Origin: Platycnemis pennipes
Taxonomy: Eukaryota > Arthropoda > Insecta > Odonata > Platycnemididae
Assembly: GCA_933228895.1 (NCBI GenBank)
Contig: OW121847.1
Coordinates: 126,770,350-126,834,349 of the forward strand
Direction: 5' to 3'
DNA: 64,000 nt
Shown here one piece after another: positions 22,490 to 36,085 of the stretch (within the stretch, counting starts at the first letter, position 1; each line of letters begins with the position of its first letter). The notes beneath the pieces were generated by a model. That model ran no database searches. It worked only from the letters and a program-made list of their open reading frames with translations, and was not told the DNA's origin. The translations under genes were made by a program, and so were the position numbers.

Positions 22490-24988
22490 GGTTATACGGA
22501 TTGCTCAAAAGGTCAATTCAACTGTCAACTAATCTATACCTAATCATTGCTTGTTAGGTTTGTTGTAAACATCTAAGACCCTTATCCCTCTTGCGACTGT
22601 TTCGAAGGAGATTTACTTTCCCTCTGTCCTTATTTTTAACCCGTATTATGCATTGGAATGAATGGTTTAAGCCAGGAGTCGGCAAACTTTTGATTCGGAG
22701 TAGCCAACCGGTCCTTTACAATGGCTTAAAACTTTTTTGTGAACCACTATATTTTTAAAATTAGTGACAATTTAAGGTAATTTGGTAGGTAACTAGTAAT
22801 TGTATTACACATAAATCAGTTAAGATAAAAAAACTCCAAAATTGCTCTTGTTATTTTTATGTAAGCAATGAGCTTGCATTACCTAAAAAAATTATTAATG
22901 TCCAGTTTTTAAATAGTGTTTTTATTTGATGCACCATTCCCAGTCGGAATGAGTTATCGAAACTATGTTACTTTCATTTACAAATTCCAAAATATGCTAT
23001 TTGAAGTAAACTAACATAGTTTTAAATTCATTTTCTATTTTACTTCCGAGCCACATTTACGAACACAAAGAGCCACACATGGCTCGTGAGCCGTACTTTT
23101 CCAACCCATGTTTTCAGTCTATGAGAAGCGTATCAACTTTTCTCTGCCTGTCCTGAGGTTTTTGATGCTGAATCGCTGGTGCAAGGAGTGGACCTACATT
23201 CTGAAACCTCTTAACATGACCTAATAATGACAAAATGTGGTATCAAGCTCTTATTTTCTTCTTCTTTGCATGCTTATTGCTTAGACTCACGGCGGAATGT
23301 TTGCGTTTTTATGGTAAAAACGTTCTTATTTTAGTGAATATTGCTGAAGAGATTGAATCAAAGATTGTGCATAGAAATCGCTCGTTCAGTGTCAGTTTTA
23401 TACCATAAATGTAAATGTAGGCATTTTTCTTATTTGGATTTCATTCCTGGATTGTTTTTGTTTTAAAAAATGCCTCCTAACGTAAATGCTATGCAGTGAG
23501 ATATAAGATTTTGACTTCGTTTTCCAAAAATGAATTTCACTAAGTATTTTCAGCTGTCCCAGGGCAACATTCTGTTCGCACCAAAGTTGTTGATCTATAT
23601 CGTAGGAAAAAGGAAATTACATGATTAATCCGGGAGGGCAAAGAAAAGAGAGCCAAAAGGGTCGAATTTTTGAGATAAAAAATAAATTTTTCTCATAAAT
23701 CCATTAATTTCTGTATTATCATAAATACATGCCAAAATTTTGCATAAGGAATGTTAGCGAGACTTAAATTGAGCTAGACATTTTCCAAAAATTCTAAATG
23801 CCGCTGTATAGCAGCTAAGTGACATTTATAATACTTCTCGTACCTAATTGACCATTGTTTTTATTCCACACTTTCGCTGCCATTCAATAGAATTCTTTTT
23901 GTGAGTATGATGATACTAAGGAAATACGCGTGGACGTCCTATATGACCTGCGTGCTTACGCAGGTGTTGTCCCAAGTTTTATTGACAAAGAAAGTTCTTT
24001 ATCAATGAATCCACTGTATCAACTATTGCCTCGAAATATTCTCTGCGAAGCCAAATTTTGAAGTGACGGTAACTGTTTGCGAACAAAGCTGTTTTATGTG
24101 TTGACTCATTTTTTTATCTCCGCTTCTCGGGCAATCTCTGAGGCTTGTGTGTAAACATTTGCAGGATTCCCGAGTAGCCAGCGGGAAAAAGGATTGTAAT
24201 AAACTCGTTTACAAATGGATAACCACTGTGGGATATTTCCACTCTCTTTCAGCCACATGCATCGTGAACTATTTTTGCTGAAACTAGTGATTTACGGCGG
24301 TTTCGACGTTTATATTAGGTTATGCTGATAACAATACTCTCTTCGGTATTGCTTCTGTATATTCCTTAAGCCTCGCGAGTGGGCAACTCCTGGTTTGATG
24401 TATTTATGCGCCTCCCTGTGAACAATATTACTTCATAAAGGCCTTCACGTCCTACCTTTGTCTTTATAAACTGCTTTCCATTCCAAAAATTAAAACTTGA
24501 GTTTTCTGTCGTTCTCCTGTGAACACAAACTTTTACGTTGCGTTCAATTTGATTGGGAAGCATTTTTATGCCATAGAGGTTGACTACATATAAAGTTACA
24601 GTTCATTCTCGCATAGAATTTTAATGCATATTGATTATCTTTTCTTTTGAATTAAAATATTTTTCATTTACCCCTGTTTTTAAACCATTTTTATTGCCAT
24701 AGTTGTTAGCGAAAATCATCGTTTGGTCCATTTACATATTTTATAACTTAAACAGACCCAGGTCACTGTTTTTAAAGTACCTACCCCTGTGTGATTTTTT
24801 TGGGAGGGTCCCGACATTGATGTTCTCACATGAATTCTTTAGTTGCCAATCACATAGGAGAATCAGGTAATACACAGTTAATAGTGCATAATTTTCTGTC
24901 GATGATTTTTTCATCGAAAGAGTTTCATTGCAAAGGCATGATTCATTAACCTAAGATGCTAATCTAGTTGTGATGCCAAATACTTATC
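22490..24988. other. Non-coding stretch, nothing recognised
   Basis: AT-rich; only one short ORF (24366-24563, minus) and no domain or repeat ends that I can support. Confidence 0.45.
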
Positions 24989-25052
24989 CAAAAGTGTCTC
25001 TCGAAATCGAACCCGGCACGGATGCTCTATCCCCTACGGTACCCCATATTTG
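24989..25052 (-). repeat. tRNA-like SINE head
   Basis: On the minus strand, GGGGATAGAGCATCCGTG is followed by a B box GGGTTCGATTTC. The pairing of the acceptor and anticodon arms is poor, so this is a tRNA-derived repeat fragment and not a gene. The limits are approximate. Confidence 0.4.
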
Positions 25053-25650
25053 ACAGTGAGTGAATATAACGTTGAGCTAATAACCTGATTACCCGCGTTG
25101 AATTCCAAGGCTTTAGACACGTTCAGCTGAACCAAAACACGATTATTTTCTGGATATCTGGTCTTTTTGTGCAATAATAAGCAGCAAAAGAAAATCAACT
25201 ACTATGACAAGTGGATTTCACGTACCATCTTTGGCTTAGTAATACGTGAGCTCTTCCTTCTCCGACCAGTTGAAAATCTGTGGTGATCTGTAACACGTAG
25301 AAGATGCATGTTACATTCTGCGTAATAAATATTTTTGCAAGCATTTCTTGTGTTTTAGTTTCCGAAAAGATCATTTCACCTTCAGCATGATGTTTATTTC
25401 TTCTTTTCTCAGTATCAGTAATTAGCTTTACGTTCTCAAGAATTTTTTCTAGTGTAGAACCGAAGTCTCGTAATCAAAGAAAGAGAATATGATGCCTATG
25501 AATGCTTCCAAATGTTATTAATTGCAGCTTTGAGGCGCTTCTGTTAAACTTGCGAGACGGTCTTCAAGGATTCATGTACCCTCCTTTTGTGATGTAGTTC
25601 AAGGATTACAAACTAGTCACGAATGACAGTTCCCAATGATATCCTCAATG

Positions 25651-26068
25651 GCAGAATTTCCACGGAGAAAATAGTCATTCACCTTGACCGGGTTTCGAAC
25701 CCAGATCTCCCGAGTTACTGTGGATTTCTAAAGGCTTTTAAGGAGCTAGATCTTATAACGGACTGCTATGCATAAATGTTACGGAGCAGCCGTAATTCTG
25801 AGCACTATCCAACCGTACACGAGATTGGAACTAGCGTTTAACCCTGGGGTGCTTACTATTAGCAAAGTCAAGTACCTATGTATTACAAATTAACCGCGAA
25901 AACCCTAAAGGAATTATGCAGAATGGTGGAATTTCTGCAGAGAATAAATAATTCACCTGGATCAGCATTCGAACCCGAATAACGGAATAAAGCACCTGGA
26001 GCGAATACGGGGGTCAGGTTCGAATCCCGGTCAAAGTGAATGATTTTATTCCTCTGTGGAAATTCTGC
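25651..26068. repeat. Cluster of three tRNA-like repeats, outer pair inverted
   Basis: The left arm (25651-25702) and right arm (26017-26068) are inverted copies of about 52 bp, nearly identical, each with a B-box-like GGTTTCGAACC or GGTTCGAATCC inside. A third, more diverged copy (25918-25977) has the orientation of the left arm. The arms read GCAGAATTTCCAC at their outer ends. This can be two or three independent SINE insertions or one foldback element. No flanking duplication was seen to decide. Confidence 0.6.
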
Positions 26069-26929
26069 TATCGTGATAGATGATGTGCAGGTTTTTGGTC
26101 GGTGCGAATTTCATTTACTCTTTGCGCTCGTTATTTCCTCTTATCTCATGCTCTTGTTTCTATGAAAATGTGTATAATACCCCAGATTTTTGACAGCGCT
26201 CTAAAATCGGAATTTGAATTACAACCTTTCAGAATTTGGAGATTAAATTTAATATGTGCATCAGATTAGTTGTTATCACATTAGTTTGATTTTGAATTCT
26301 ACTTGACTCATTTCATATATAAAAGAAGAATTGAAGCTCTATGAAAACTATGTCGAAAATACCAGACTTATTGAGTCCCTTTGAAGGTTAAGGTGTTATG
26401 TACCCATGTACTAGAACAAATTTAATTCAAGATGGAATACCAAATGTTGGCTAATTAATCTATGTGACACGCAAATTCTCAAGTTTGGTAAATTTCTTTC
26501 TCAAGGTTATTCACATGATGATCTTTGATATAAGTTATGCCTTTCATCCGTCTCGGGGAATGTAAAAAATATGTTATGCACATCACATAAAAAAGTCCCT
26601 TCCTCAGTGAAACTAAACAAATAATTCCGACACGGAATCAGTCTTATTTTCATTTGGTCTTCATTTTTTGAAAATATTTCGATGTTGATTTCTTATGAAA
26701 ATTAAAAAAAAAACATTCCTGGGTGATATCTTCGTTATTTCCCCGATGCGAGAAATATCCCGGTTTCATAGCACGCGTCAGTTATATGGACCAGTCAAAC
26801 AGATTTGAATCGGGAGATGGATGAGGCAGAAACTTTTTTTGGTTCTCCGTGCTGAAAAAAATGACAATGAAAAAGTCAAGGAACGAAAATAAAAATGAAA
26901 ATTTCGTCCCCTGAAACTTCTTCCTCCTC

Positions 26930-28330
26930 GTGGGCGTGTCACCTCGCAAATACTTGAGGAGTGTACCTTCCGAATCGGCGCGGAATCCCGCTCCTCGTCC
27001 TCCGCTTTCCCCTTCCCCCCACCCCAAGCTCGCCACCCCTCACCTCTCCTCCTCACACGCTTCGTGAGAGTGCCACCGAAATTTTAATTGGGACGCTTGG
27101 ACGTCTTGGACATCATGAGACTGAAATGGTGCAACTTCCGGAGGAGTTAGTCTCGAAATGTGTTCTCCGACTGCCACTTTCGGAACTCACAAGTGAAGAG
27201 GGGAACCTGCTGGTCGGGAGCGGGAGACTGCCCGCCTCGCGCTGCCTCCATCTCATCCCCCGCCCGTCCGTTAATGCCACCCACACGCCCCCGCCCCGGA
27301 CCCTGACGGCATATCATTCCGACCCTCAAAAAATGTCCCCTCCATCCCCTCGGAGCCTCGCCTTCTCCCTCTGAAACTCCTCGACTGCCCTCGTCACTTC
27401 TTCGACTTCGATGTCACCTCTTATCAGGAACCACTCTCGAACATCGTGTCCCTTTCTCCCGTTCCATTTCCACTGTCCTGCCATTCTCCTCTCTCACCCA
27501 CGCTATCTCTCATTACCTCCCTCTCTGTTCTTCCTCCCAAACTTGATCAACCTTTCTCCCTCTCTCCACCCTGTCAACCGCACTATCATCCCAGTCCATA
27601 AAGCTATAAATGTGTACGCGTCACTCGCGTACATATCATTTTTCTCCTCCCCTGGCTCTCCTCATATATAATTTTATACGTCCTGCCAAACGCACTCCCC
27701 AAATGTCTTCTTCGATTCACGCCCCTCGCTCACACTCGTCCTCCGTTCTCTGTCATCGCCTCAACGCTTTTTCCTCCTATTCTTGCCACCCTTTCCACAA
27801 ACCCATCTCCATTCGCTTCTTTCTCTCTCCCTCTCCACACCCAAACCTCTCGTATCCGTGGCGAGGGGACACGCGGAACATATTTAAGCGTTATTATTTT
27901 TCGCGTCTGCTACCAGATAATAGTGATGGATTGCCTTGCCTGGGAAAGTTTTCTAATATCCATCAGCTGCGAAGGAGGAGAGGTGGGAAGGGAGGATTGA
28001 GAGAGAGAATATGAGAGACAATGAAGGAGACAGAAGAGAGGGTAGGGGAAAAGAAGAGACGTAGATGCGGAGAGTGAGTGGATGGGCATATGAGGGGATG
28101 AAGGAGGTTGGGTAAGGAGAGGAGAGAGGGGTATTTGGGGGGAAGGAGGGGTAGGCGCCGTCCACATCGGTGGGGGGAGGAGGCGAGGACGAGCCAGCGA
28201 GTAGAAGTGTCGAAATGGGCTGATGCTAGCGTGTATGCATAATTCGTTGAGATATGAACGGAATTCTGGAGTTTCGCGGAAGAAGGAAAAGTGAGGAGAA
28301 TATGTGGAGGGGCGCTGGTGAAATACACAC
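26930..28330. other. GC-rich then GAGA-rich non-coding stretch
   Basis: From 26930 to about 27880 the plus strand is C/T-rich with CCTC and CTCC words. From 27960 to 28330 it becomes purine-rich with many GAGAG and GGAGG words. Large ORFs occur in several frames on both strands (up to 137 codons) but they mirror the base bias and have no domain. It lies about 8 kb past the labial stop codon. GAGA clusters are found in insect Polycomb response elements and promoters, but that link is inference. Confidence 0.4.
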
Positions 28331-29039
28331 AGATTGAAGTATTTACGATTCTATTATATTATGGAGACACGAACGGAGCGAAGGAAGGCAATCATAACCT
28401 TCCAGGAAAAGAATCTTTCGTGGAGTAGTTTGATTTGGTTTAGTGCTCAGCCATACTTCCTTCAATAGTAATGGCCCTACTCCTGGATGTCCAGAATTTA
28501 TGAGAGATGCCTCAGTTCCATTTGATTTGATGAGAATAATCCAGTAACGTACACTGATTATGGAATGTCAGGTGGGCTCTGTATCTCCACATCTTTAGGA
28601 TAATGCCTACGTCGATATTTCGCTCCTATTCCCGAGTCCCTGAGTGGTAGTACCAAGTTAATTGTAATTATTTGAGAGCACAAATAGACAAAAGTTAATA
28701 TTATTTACAATTGAATCTGATTGGAATTGGAGAGAAGTTGCCAACTGTCTCATGACTGCTCACACCAAGTCCTAACCAACGTAATAACTGTGCGTCCAAA
28801 GTTTTATCTAGTTTATTGACTTTGCCAACTCTCGTTTCAATTTTTTAATGTTGTTACTTGTAATTTTGCTCTGTTTATCAGTTTTATTCACATTTATTAA
28901 AGCAATAATATGTATTGGCGAGTCTTTGAACATATTGATTCCAGTAGATGGCGTACTTTATCACTTATACAGAAAGCAGTAGATTCAAATCCTTGTTTTT
29001 GTTATTATTAAGGAAGGCGACAGGGAGTTTAGGTTATCC

Positions 29040-29240
29040 TTGCTATTAAGGATGAGTGGATATTTGGTTTGTAATTTAAGGAGTGGAGAAAAGGTGGAGA
29101 GAAACCCGGCGTCGGCATTAGCCTTTTAGCTTATTAGTTTATTAGCTAAATGTGCGAAGGCGTCCACTATGTTATGTCTCAAGTGACGGAAGGGGTATTG
29201 TACTTGAAATACTCTTCACAAAACAAAACACTTGAATGAT
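29040..29240 (-). repeat. SINE, family A
   Basis: On the minus strand it carries the same core as the copies at 1-135 and 42.4-42.7 kb, here readable as GGCTAATGCCGACGCCGGG followed by TTTCTCTCCACC. The upstream part (CAAGTACAATACCCC, CTTCCGTCACTTGAGAC) is diverged from the CCGTCCGTCGGATGGGACG block, and no tRNA-like head is evident. The limits are approximate. Confidence 0.6.
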
Positions 29241-29249
29241 GTTCTTATC

Positions 29250-32200
29250 CCAGGTTTCGGAGAATAGTTTGTTCAGATTTTGAAACTATTTTTTTAGCTT
29301 GACAGTTTCAGTTCTGCATTTCAGTTTTGTTCTTTTCATTGCATCTGTTTTAGGGCATATGTGGTGGTAAAACCAAAGTAAAAAATTTCTGGGTTGATTT
29401 AATTTTTTTCTTTTCGTCAGGCTGGCTGAATATTCCAATTGACTTGGAGATGTACCGAAAGAGTTTCTTCAAAAGATTGTTGCATGTACCTTAGATAACC
29501 AATATCACTCTTCTAGGTATATTTCCAAACTTTTTCTGTATTTCATTTTTGATGTTCATTTCTTATTTAGTGTATTTACTTTTTGGTTTTTTATTATTTT
29601 GTATTTATCTAACGCCATGATTACCAAAGAAAGGATAAATAGAGGATTGTTAAGGTAGGGACCATATTGATATGTAGGTTGATACATATAAACAGAATTA
29701 AGTGCCAAGTGATATTGAAATTTTATTTAGATAATCGCTTTGACGCATTAAGGTGACTCTCTAGGTTACTCTCGAACCACTTATGCTAAGGCGTGGGCGT
29801 TTCAATGGCTGACATTTTCATTACTGCAAGCATTTTTTTATGGCCTCAAAATTTTCCCATTAGCTTTAATGTGCTTTTAGTCATATTCCTTAAATATGTA
29901 TTATTATGACCGACGTTGACGTCATTCATTGACTGGCGTTGATAAGCGAGGGAATTTTGCGCGTCCTGTATTCCATACTATGGTATGGAAAGAATTCAGA
30001 ATCATAATTAGAAAAAAGCTATTGCTGGGAAATGTGTCTGGTGTGTGTAAATAGTAAATATATTTATCACTATAGAACGAGAATATTGGGTGATCAGTAG
30101 GTATCGAATTTAGTCTGGTATTAAAAAGGGAAATGACAGGAAGGGGAGATGAAATGAAGAAAAATAAATGAATACGTTTGGCTAAGAAGGAATGAAAATG
30201 AAAAAAGGTTTAAATACTGTTTTGGTAAAGTTCCTACCCAATAGTTGGCAGCTACGAAAGAGCGTGAGATATCTCGTTGGGTGAGATGTAATATTAATTT
30301 ATTATGAATAACGTCAGAAAAATCTCATGAATTCAAAATCATGGACACCATTAATTATTAGCAACCAAATAGACAACGGAAATTCGTGTTGCCCGCAAAG
30401 TAACACTAAATGGCACTAAATCACGCAGTTACATTATTAATGTGTTCTAGTTGCCTACTTACATGGTGCATAAAAACTTGTATTCAACCAAAACCTGCGA
30501 GTTCAAATATTTGATTCTATCTGCCTGCCGTGTTTCCTCACTGCACGATGCTCTCATCACTGAATAGGGTGGCGGGTATGCACGCAGTGTATTTAACTCC
30601 AAAAGTTTTGGTAAGAACATTGAGCTTAATTGTGTTGTTGAGTGTGAAAGTTACCTTTGGTCGTCAATAAATTTTATTTGTTAGATGTGCATGGTGTCAT
30701 TCACGAGATACGCAATTTAGTCTTTACTCTTCAATTAGTTGTCTTGGGGAATAACCCTATTATCTGCCTCTCTGTAGTGAAAACTTTGATTTCTTATTAA
30801 ATCAAGAAAGCAGAATGGTATTCAAAAGCATTCAAAATCAATTTACGTAAAATATATCTAACAGTGATCATTTAACACCCGTGGATGACCGTGAAGTATT
30901 TGATTAAAAAAATACAATGTAATTTGTTATTTTTCTTGAAAAAATCTGACATTTATTTTTATACAGCCATCAATTGTCGTTCGATATTCTACAAAGTAGA
31001 GAACATAAGTGAGAAGGCGTAGAAGTTTATGCCTTTTTTATTTGGGAAGTGGCCTTGAAATATAATATATTTATTGGTTAATTAAACGTTACTTTCTGTC
31101 TCCAAAGAATTAAATAAAAGACAGCGACTTCAATTTACGTCCGTTCTAGGACATGACAACCGAACAGCAACTTGGTCAATTGTTGTTCTTTATTAATAAC
31201 ATCGATGAAAACCATTTAAAATTGCATATCTCAACAATATTCGCGCCCAACCATTTTGTAGTTACTATGCCTTCCCATATCACCACCTTTTTCGATGAAA
31301 TTTTAATTACTTTGTGTAATTAACTCATAGCGAGGTTGGCCAAGAGGGAGCGAAACGGAGGCAAAATCGGAAGTTCGTATTATTTTCATTGCCAGGCTAA
31401 AAGTCTCGGAGAATTCGCGGTTCATTTCAATATTTCTCTGTATTAATGTGATCGTCATTGTGATTAATGCAAGTTATTGAGCCATCTGCGTGCTTTATAT
31501 GTACATACCTACCTTAGTCTGATCATACGTATTTACTGATCGTTTTCGGATGGCATTCCTCTAAACAAATGCCCAAAACCCAAGCAATTATAAAATTTTC
31601 ACGCTGATATTTCCTCGATTTCCCTTATTTTATGTGTTTAAAATGCCACGGTTCCTCATTGACACGTGCCTTTTCGAACGAAATACGCGGTGTCCAAATG
31701 TCTTATCACATTCTCAGTTTAGAAATGGGATGGTAACCTCGTCGCGAACAAGATTCGAATTACGGCTATATTGTGAGAGCCTTTTAAGGGGATGAATTTA
31801 ATCTCCTTGTCTGATGAATATCTTCCTAAAGTGCTCCTTGTTTCTTTACCTTGGTATCTTTTCTCTTAACTACTGTCTTAGAGCGGTTTACTGAAAGTGG
31901 ATATTTTTTTCGGGAACAAAAGTTTTCCATTCGACCAAATAGAAATACATTGCGCTTTCCTTATTATCTCCCCGTCTAATCGCCTCTCCTCAGTCTCACG
32001 CATTTTTCACTAAAGCCCAGTACTTATCGCTTTTCTCATCTCAGCCCGGTCGTGGTCGTGCGGCTCTGCTTGCCTTTTCTCGCTTGCATACTCCCCGACC
32101 CTTGGTAGTTCCTGGCTCTCACTCGATGTTAGTGTCGCTTTATCCCATGTCATGAAAAAAGCATTCACGCATGAGTCTTTTTAGTTTGATCGTCCAGTTA

Positions 32201-35085
32201 TCCAGTTTGCTCATGGCATTATCATTTATGCCCTTCTGAGTGCAGCTGCCTAAGGGCTCGTTAATTTTATTTCCTTGAGCTTATTGTAAAACATACATCC
32301 ATTCTCCATCTAACTTAAATTTTCACACGTGATTACGCTAGGCAATGCATACGCTTATTATAGCAGTTTAACTTAAGGTGAGATCTATAAATAAACTATG
32401 GAAATGTTTGTTGCATTATCACTTCCAGGAAATGAGAATGATGGCTGATCTAGCCCGCGTTCTTGTACTGATACTGTTCGAAGTGTGTGATCACAAATCA
32501 ATCCGCATAATGTAACGCATGGGTTGTGGGTCTCTTTCATACGCCATTTCAAGTACGTCAGGATTGCGTTTTACCTCATAACAGCTTGTGTTTAGTCATT
32601 TTTATTTAAAAAATACTACATCGACGGTGCAGATATGATTCTGGTCGTAAAATCTGTCTCCAAATTTTATTTACTTACGTTCCCTCCTGTAATTTTTAGG
32701 TTTGGTAAAGCGTCAACTTATTGACGTAAGAAAGCAACATTGGGCTACTAAATTTGAATATTTCTCAGTGTTTACTTCCTATATCCAAATTTTTTTATGG
32801 ATTCGGGCATTGTGCTGGGCTTTATGCACCGAAGGAGTGAATGTATTGCTTTTAAGCATTTAGAATCACGTGGTTTTATCCGTTGGCCTTGCCACCCGCC
32901 GTGAGGGAGGCTAGTAGGTGGGTGGTCCATAGATGGCGGTGGCAGATACGATTGATCCGAGATGTCTGCGGCGGGGGACCGTGTTGTATGTACGTGTCCT
33001 GCTCCACAACACGTTGTCCAAGACGGAGCTTTGTCCAAGACCTCAAAGGAATTTGCCTCTCTCTTGCTCTCTTTGTGTTTCCCGTTCCCTCGCCGCACGG
33101 AATCACTACTTCTTACGGCCGTGTCTCCGTCAAAAATCCTTTTGAATCTTGCCATTCAAATCACGGCGTCTAGATTTCAATTCACATGCAAGTCGCTAAG
33201 CCAGTATGAAGTTTACGAACTTGGGGAAGTGACCATACTCGTGCCGGCGTTTTATCCAGCCAAAAATATTCCTATTTCCATTCCTTTACAAGAGGAATGA
33301 TATTATGTTACAAATACAACAGTGCCAAAGGCGAAGTGTTTAAAACTAATGGTAATTCAATATCGTTGATTTCACTTTCAATTTACAACTGTTTTATACT
33401 TCTGTCGTTCATATTGCTTCGCGTATCACTCTGGTCGGCTATGCGGAAAAAATCATCATCACTGCTATCTTAGTGTAGAGCATTCTCTATCACTGCATCA
33501 TGTTAAAAGTTCTACGAATTTCGGTTTTATTGAAGTTCACGGCTAAATAGCTTGCTTGAGGTGGGACTTCTATATATTCACATATCATCGTCAGTCATTA
33601 TTACAAATGTATATACACTTCAGAATTTTGCCATCAGATTGCACTTAGCCTCTACTATTCGTTTCTACTCTCAGCAATCAAGTTTCCCATTACTCTGGTG
33701 ATCATGATATGTCTTAAAGATATAAAAGGTACATTTCACGATTTTTGCCGATCGTAATGTTGGCAGCGTATCAGAATCTGCCGGTTTAGAAAAAAATCTA
33801 GATACGTTACAGCCGCTGTCTACCGATGATGGACACTAGTCGGGTTTGGAAAGAGAGACTCCGCCTTGTTAATTCCTTAAAAAAAATCTTTCCCTTTCAG
33901 AAGAATCAACTTGGTTGCTAATTTCTATTTTTAGATACCAATCTCTTTATCGTGATGGAGAATAGCATTGCTTAGGAGCGCTGGACGGTATGGACCCTGA
34001 TATCCCTTGTATAATATCGTCAAAATTACCATCTGTGATGTCAATTGACTCTATTTCCTTCAGCCTGAGTTTCCTGTGTTGAAACTGCTATATTTTATTT
34101 ATATAGTTGTTTTATTTTGTATCCCAGATCGATTAAGAGATAAATTGAAAGTACACAGTTATTTTCAAGTGTGGTTACTCATAGCCATACATAAATGTAC
34201 ACTTGCTTCCGCCCCCGCAGTCTTTAATAATCTTGAACATGTAGCTGGCTCGTAGTCAGTTTTTCAGCGCAATTTTCCGGCAATCTTTACAGTTTTTCCA
34301 TGACTTTATGATATTTTAAAAGTTTTCTATACTGCGAGAAGTAGCTAAAATACCCTGGGTATAATCAGTTTTCTCCCTCAACTCATGTTTACTCGTGAAG
34401 ACCCAACATATTTGATAAAAAAATTGAAAGTCAATCAAAGTACTTAATAAAATGGGCTATAAGGAAAATTAATACGGCAGCTAAAAATAAAAGGCATGAT
34501 GGTTCAAGTCAAATGGTGAATGCGAAATATCTCCAAAAATTTTAATAACTTTAGCAATTTAATTATTTCTAATATATTTGGAACATTTTATTGGCATCAA
34601 TTGTGGCTGCTGATTAAATAAGGTATCATGAAGGTATTGCGAGGTATCCAAATCCTAATATAAGTTAATGGAACAGAGGAACTGAACCTGAAGACCCAGT
34701 AATATCCAAAGGCAATGATCATATTTAACACCAAGACAACCACCGATCAAGGGTGTGGGAATAATGATAATCAGTGGAGAAAATTAACCCTCTAATTATA
34801 AAGAAAAAGTGAGAGATAGATATAGAATATTTTATCGGTCCATTTCATAATGAAATGAAGCAAGAGGAATTGCTCATACTTGCTCCCTTGTTTATTAATT
34901 TCTACCGACTATCTCGTTATGATTTTTCTCTCCATGTATCATGAATTTCTCTCATTTCACCTCTGGTGTTATTAGTATCGGTCTCAAAAGTTTTTACCAA
35001 GTTTATATTCTACATATGCCGGATTATGAGATCAAAAGGACTGCGTACGACTGCGTAAATGCTTTGGCAAACAGGAAGGACTAAG
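29250..35085. other. Non-coding stretch, nothing recognised
   Basis: Mostly AT-rich. The region 32880-33170 is somewhat GC-richer with ORFs on both strands up to 127 codons, but they overlap each other and show no domain. I see no exon of a second Hox gene here. Confidence 0.4.
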
Positions 35086-35088
35086 AAA

Positions 35089-35094
35089 TTTATT
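35089..35094 (-). terminator. Candidate labial poly(A) signal AATAAA
   Basis: Minus-strand AATAAA 992 bp past the labial stop codon. A variant ATTAAA lies closer, at 35640-35645 (441 bp past the stop). Such hexamers are common in AT-rich DNA, so either or neither may be used. Confidence 0.2.
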
Positions 35095-36085
35095 TTGATT
35101 CATGCATTTAATAAATAAAACATTCCTCTTGATACATGTTTTCTTGGTTCAATCATACTCAGAAAGAGATATTAACACACATTTCTCTTTTTCTAATTCG
35201 TTTCACACTCATCCTAGTTACGATTAGCATAGTATATTATTTCACACAATTATTTTGTTGTGAATTGCGTTTTACTCATTTCATTGAAATGGCCTGTAAA
35301 AGTCACCTGGCCACTCGCTGGCCACGATTGGCCTTTGACTTGAATTGAGGAACTTAACGTATGAGCGGTTTTTAAATCTTGAAAATTTATCTTCTTTCAC
35401 TGAAGTTTTTATCACATTGAATCAACGATGCCTATAGGAACATTTACGGTTACTTAGAGTTTCATCTATTCCGTCAGTGCTGAAAAAATACCATTTAACA
35501 CCCACGGGAAGTGCATATTTTCAACTGATTACTCATTTTCTTGGAAGGATGTTTTTTCTTTGTCGATCAATGTATAATATTCACAACAGTTCAGCATTTC
35601 ACGAAAGAAACGGAAGCTAAAATTTGCATGATACAATTTTTTAATGAGTTTCTTGCCACTTTAGTCATTTACACCAGCCACGTAATCAGAGATCTCTTAA
35701 GTTTCCTTGTTTCACTGAAAATTCCCTGAGATAAATAATCAACTCAAGTTGTCATTAGTCACTCGATCGTATTATTATGCTATAATCAAGAAACTGTTTA
35801 CTCTTTTTAGTTGCATAACTAAATGTTTTGCTGAAACTTAACTCAAATAGGAAGTTCCTCCACGAGTTAGGGTCATCCACTGGGTAAATTAAATTGATGA
35901 AGCGTGTGCCTCCTAATACTCTCCAAAACATTCACAGAAGCACTAGTGAAACGGGACTGTTAAGTTCGTAAGCACGAACTGAAATTACACTCTTTGGAGT
36001 CTCAGTTTTTCCCATGAGGATACACTCTTTGCCGTTGGGATCAGACGAGTCCTCAGGCTGGGCGATAATCTTTCCTCCGCATAGG
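35095..36085 (-). other. Probable labial 3' untranslated region
   Basis: Inferred only from position, downstream of the labial stop codon on the minus strand. AT-rich, without any ORF of interest. The real end of the transcript is unknown. Confidence 0.35.

Noticed and set aside
26961..27374. 137-codon plus ORF
   Set aside because: Pro/Leu/Arg-rich translation of a pyrimidine-rich stretch. No domain or splice context.
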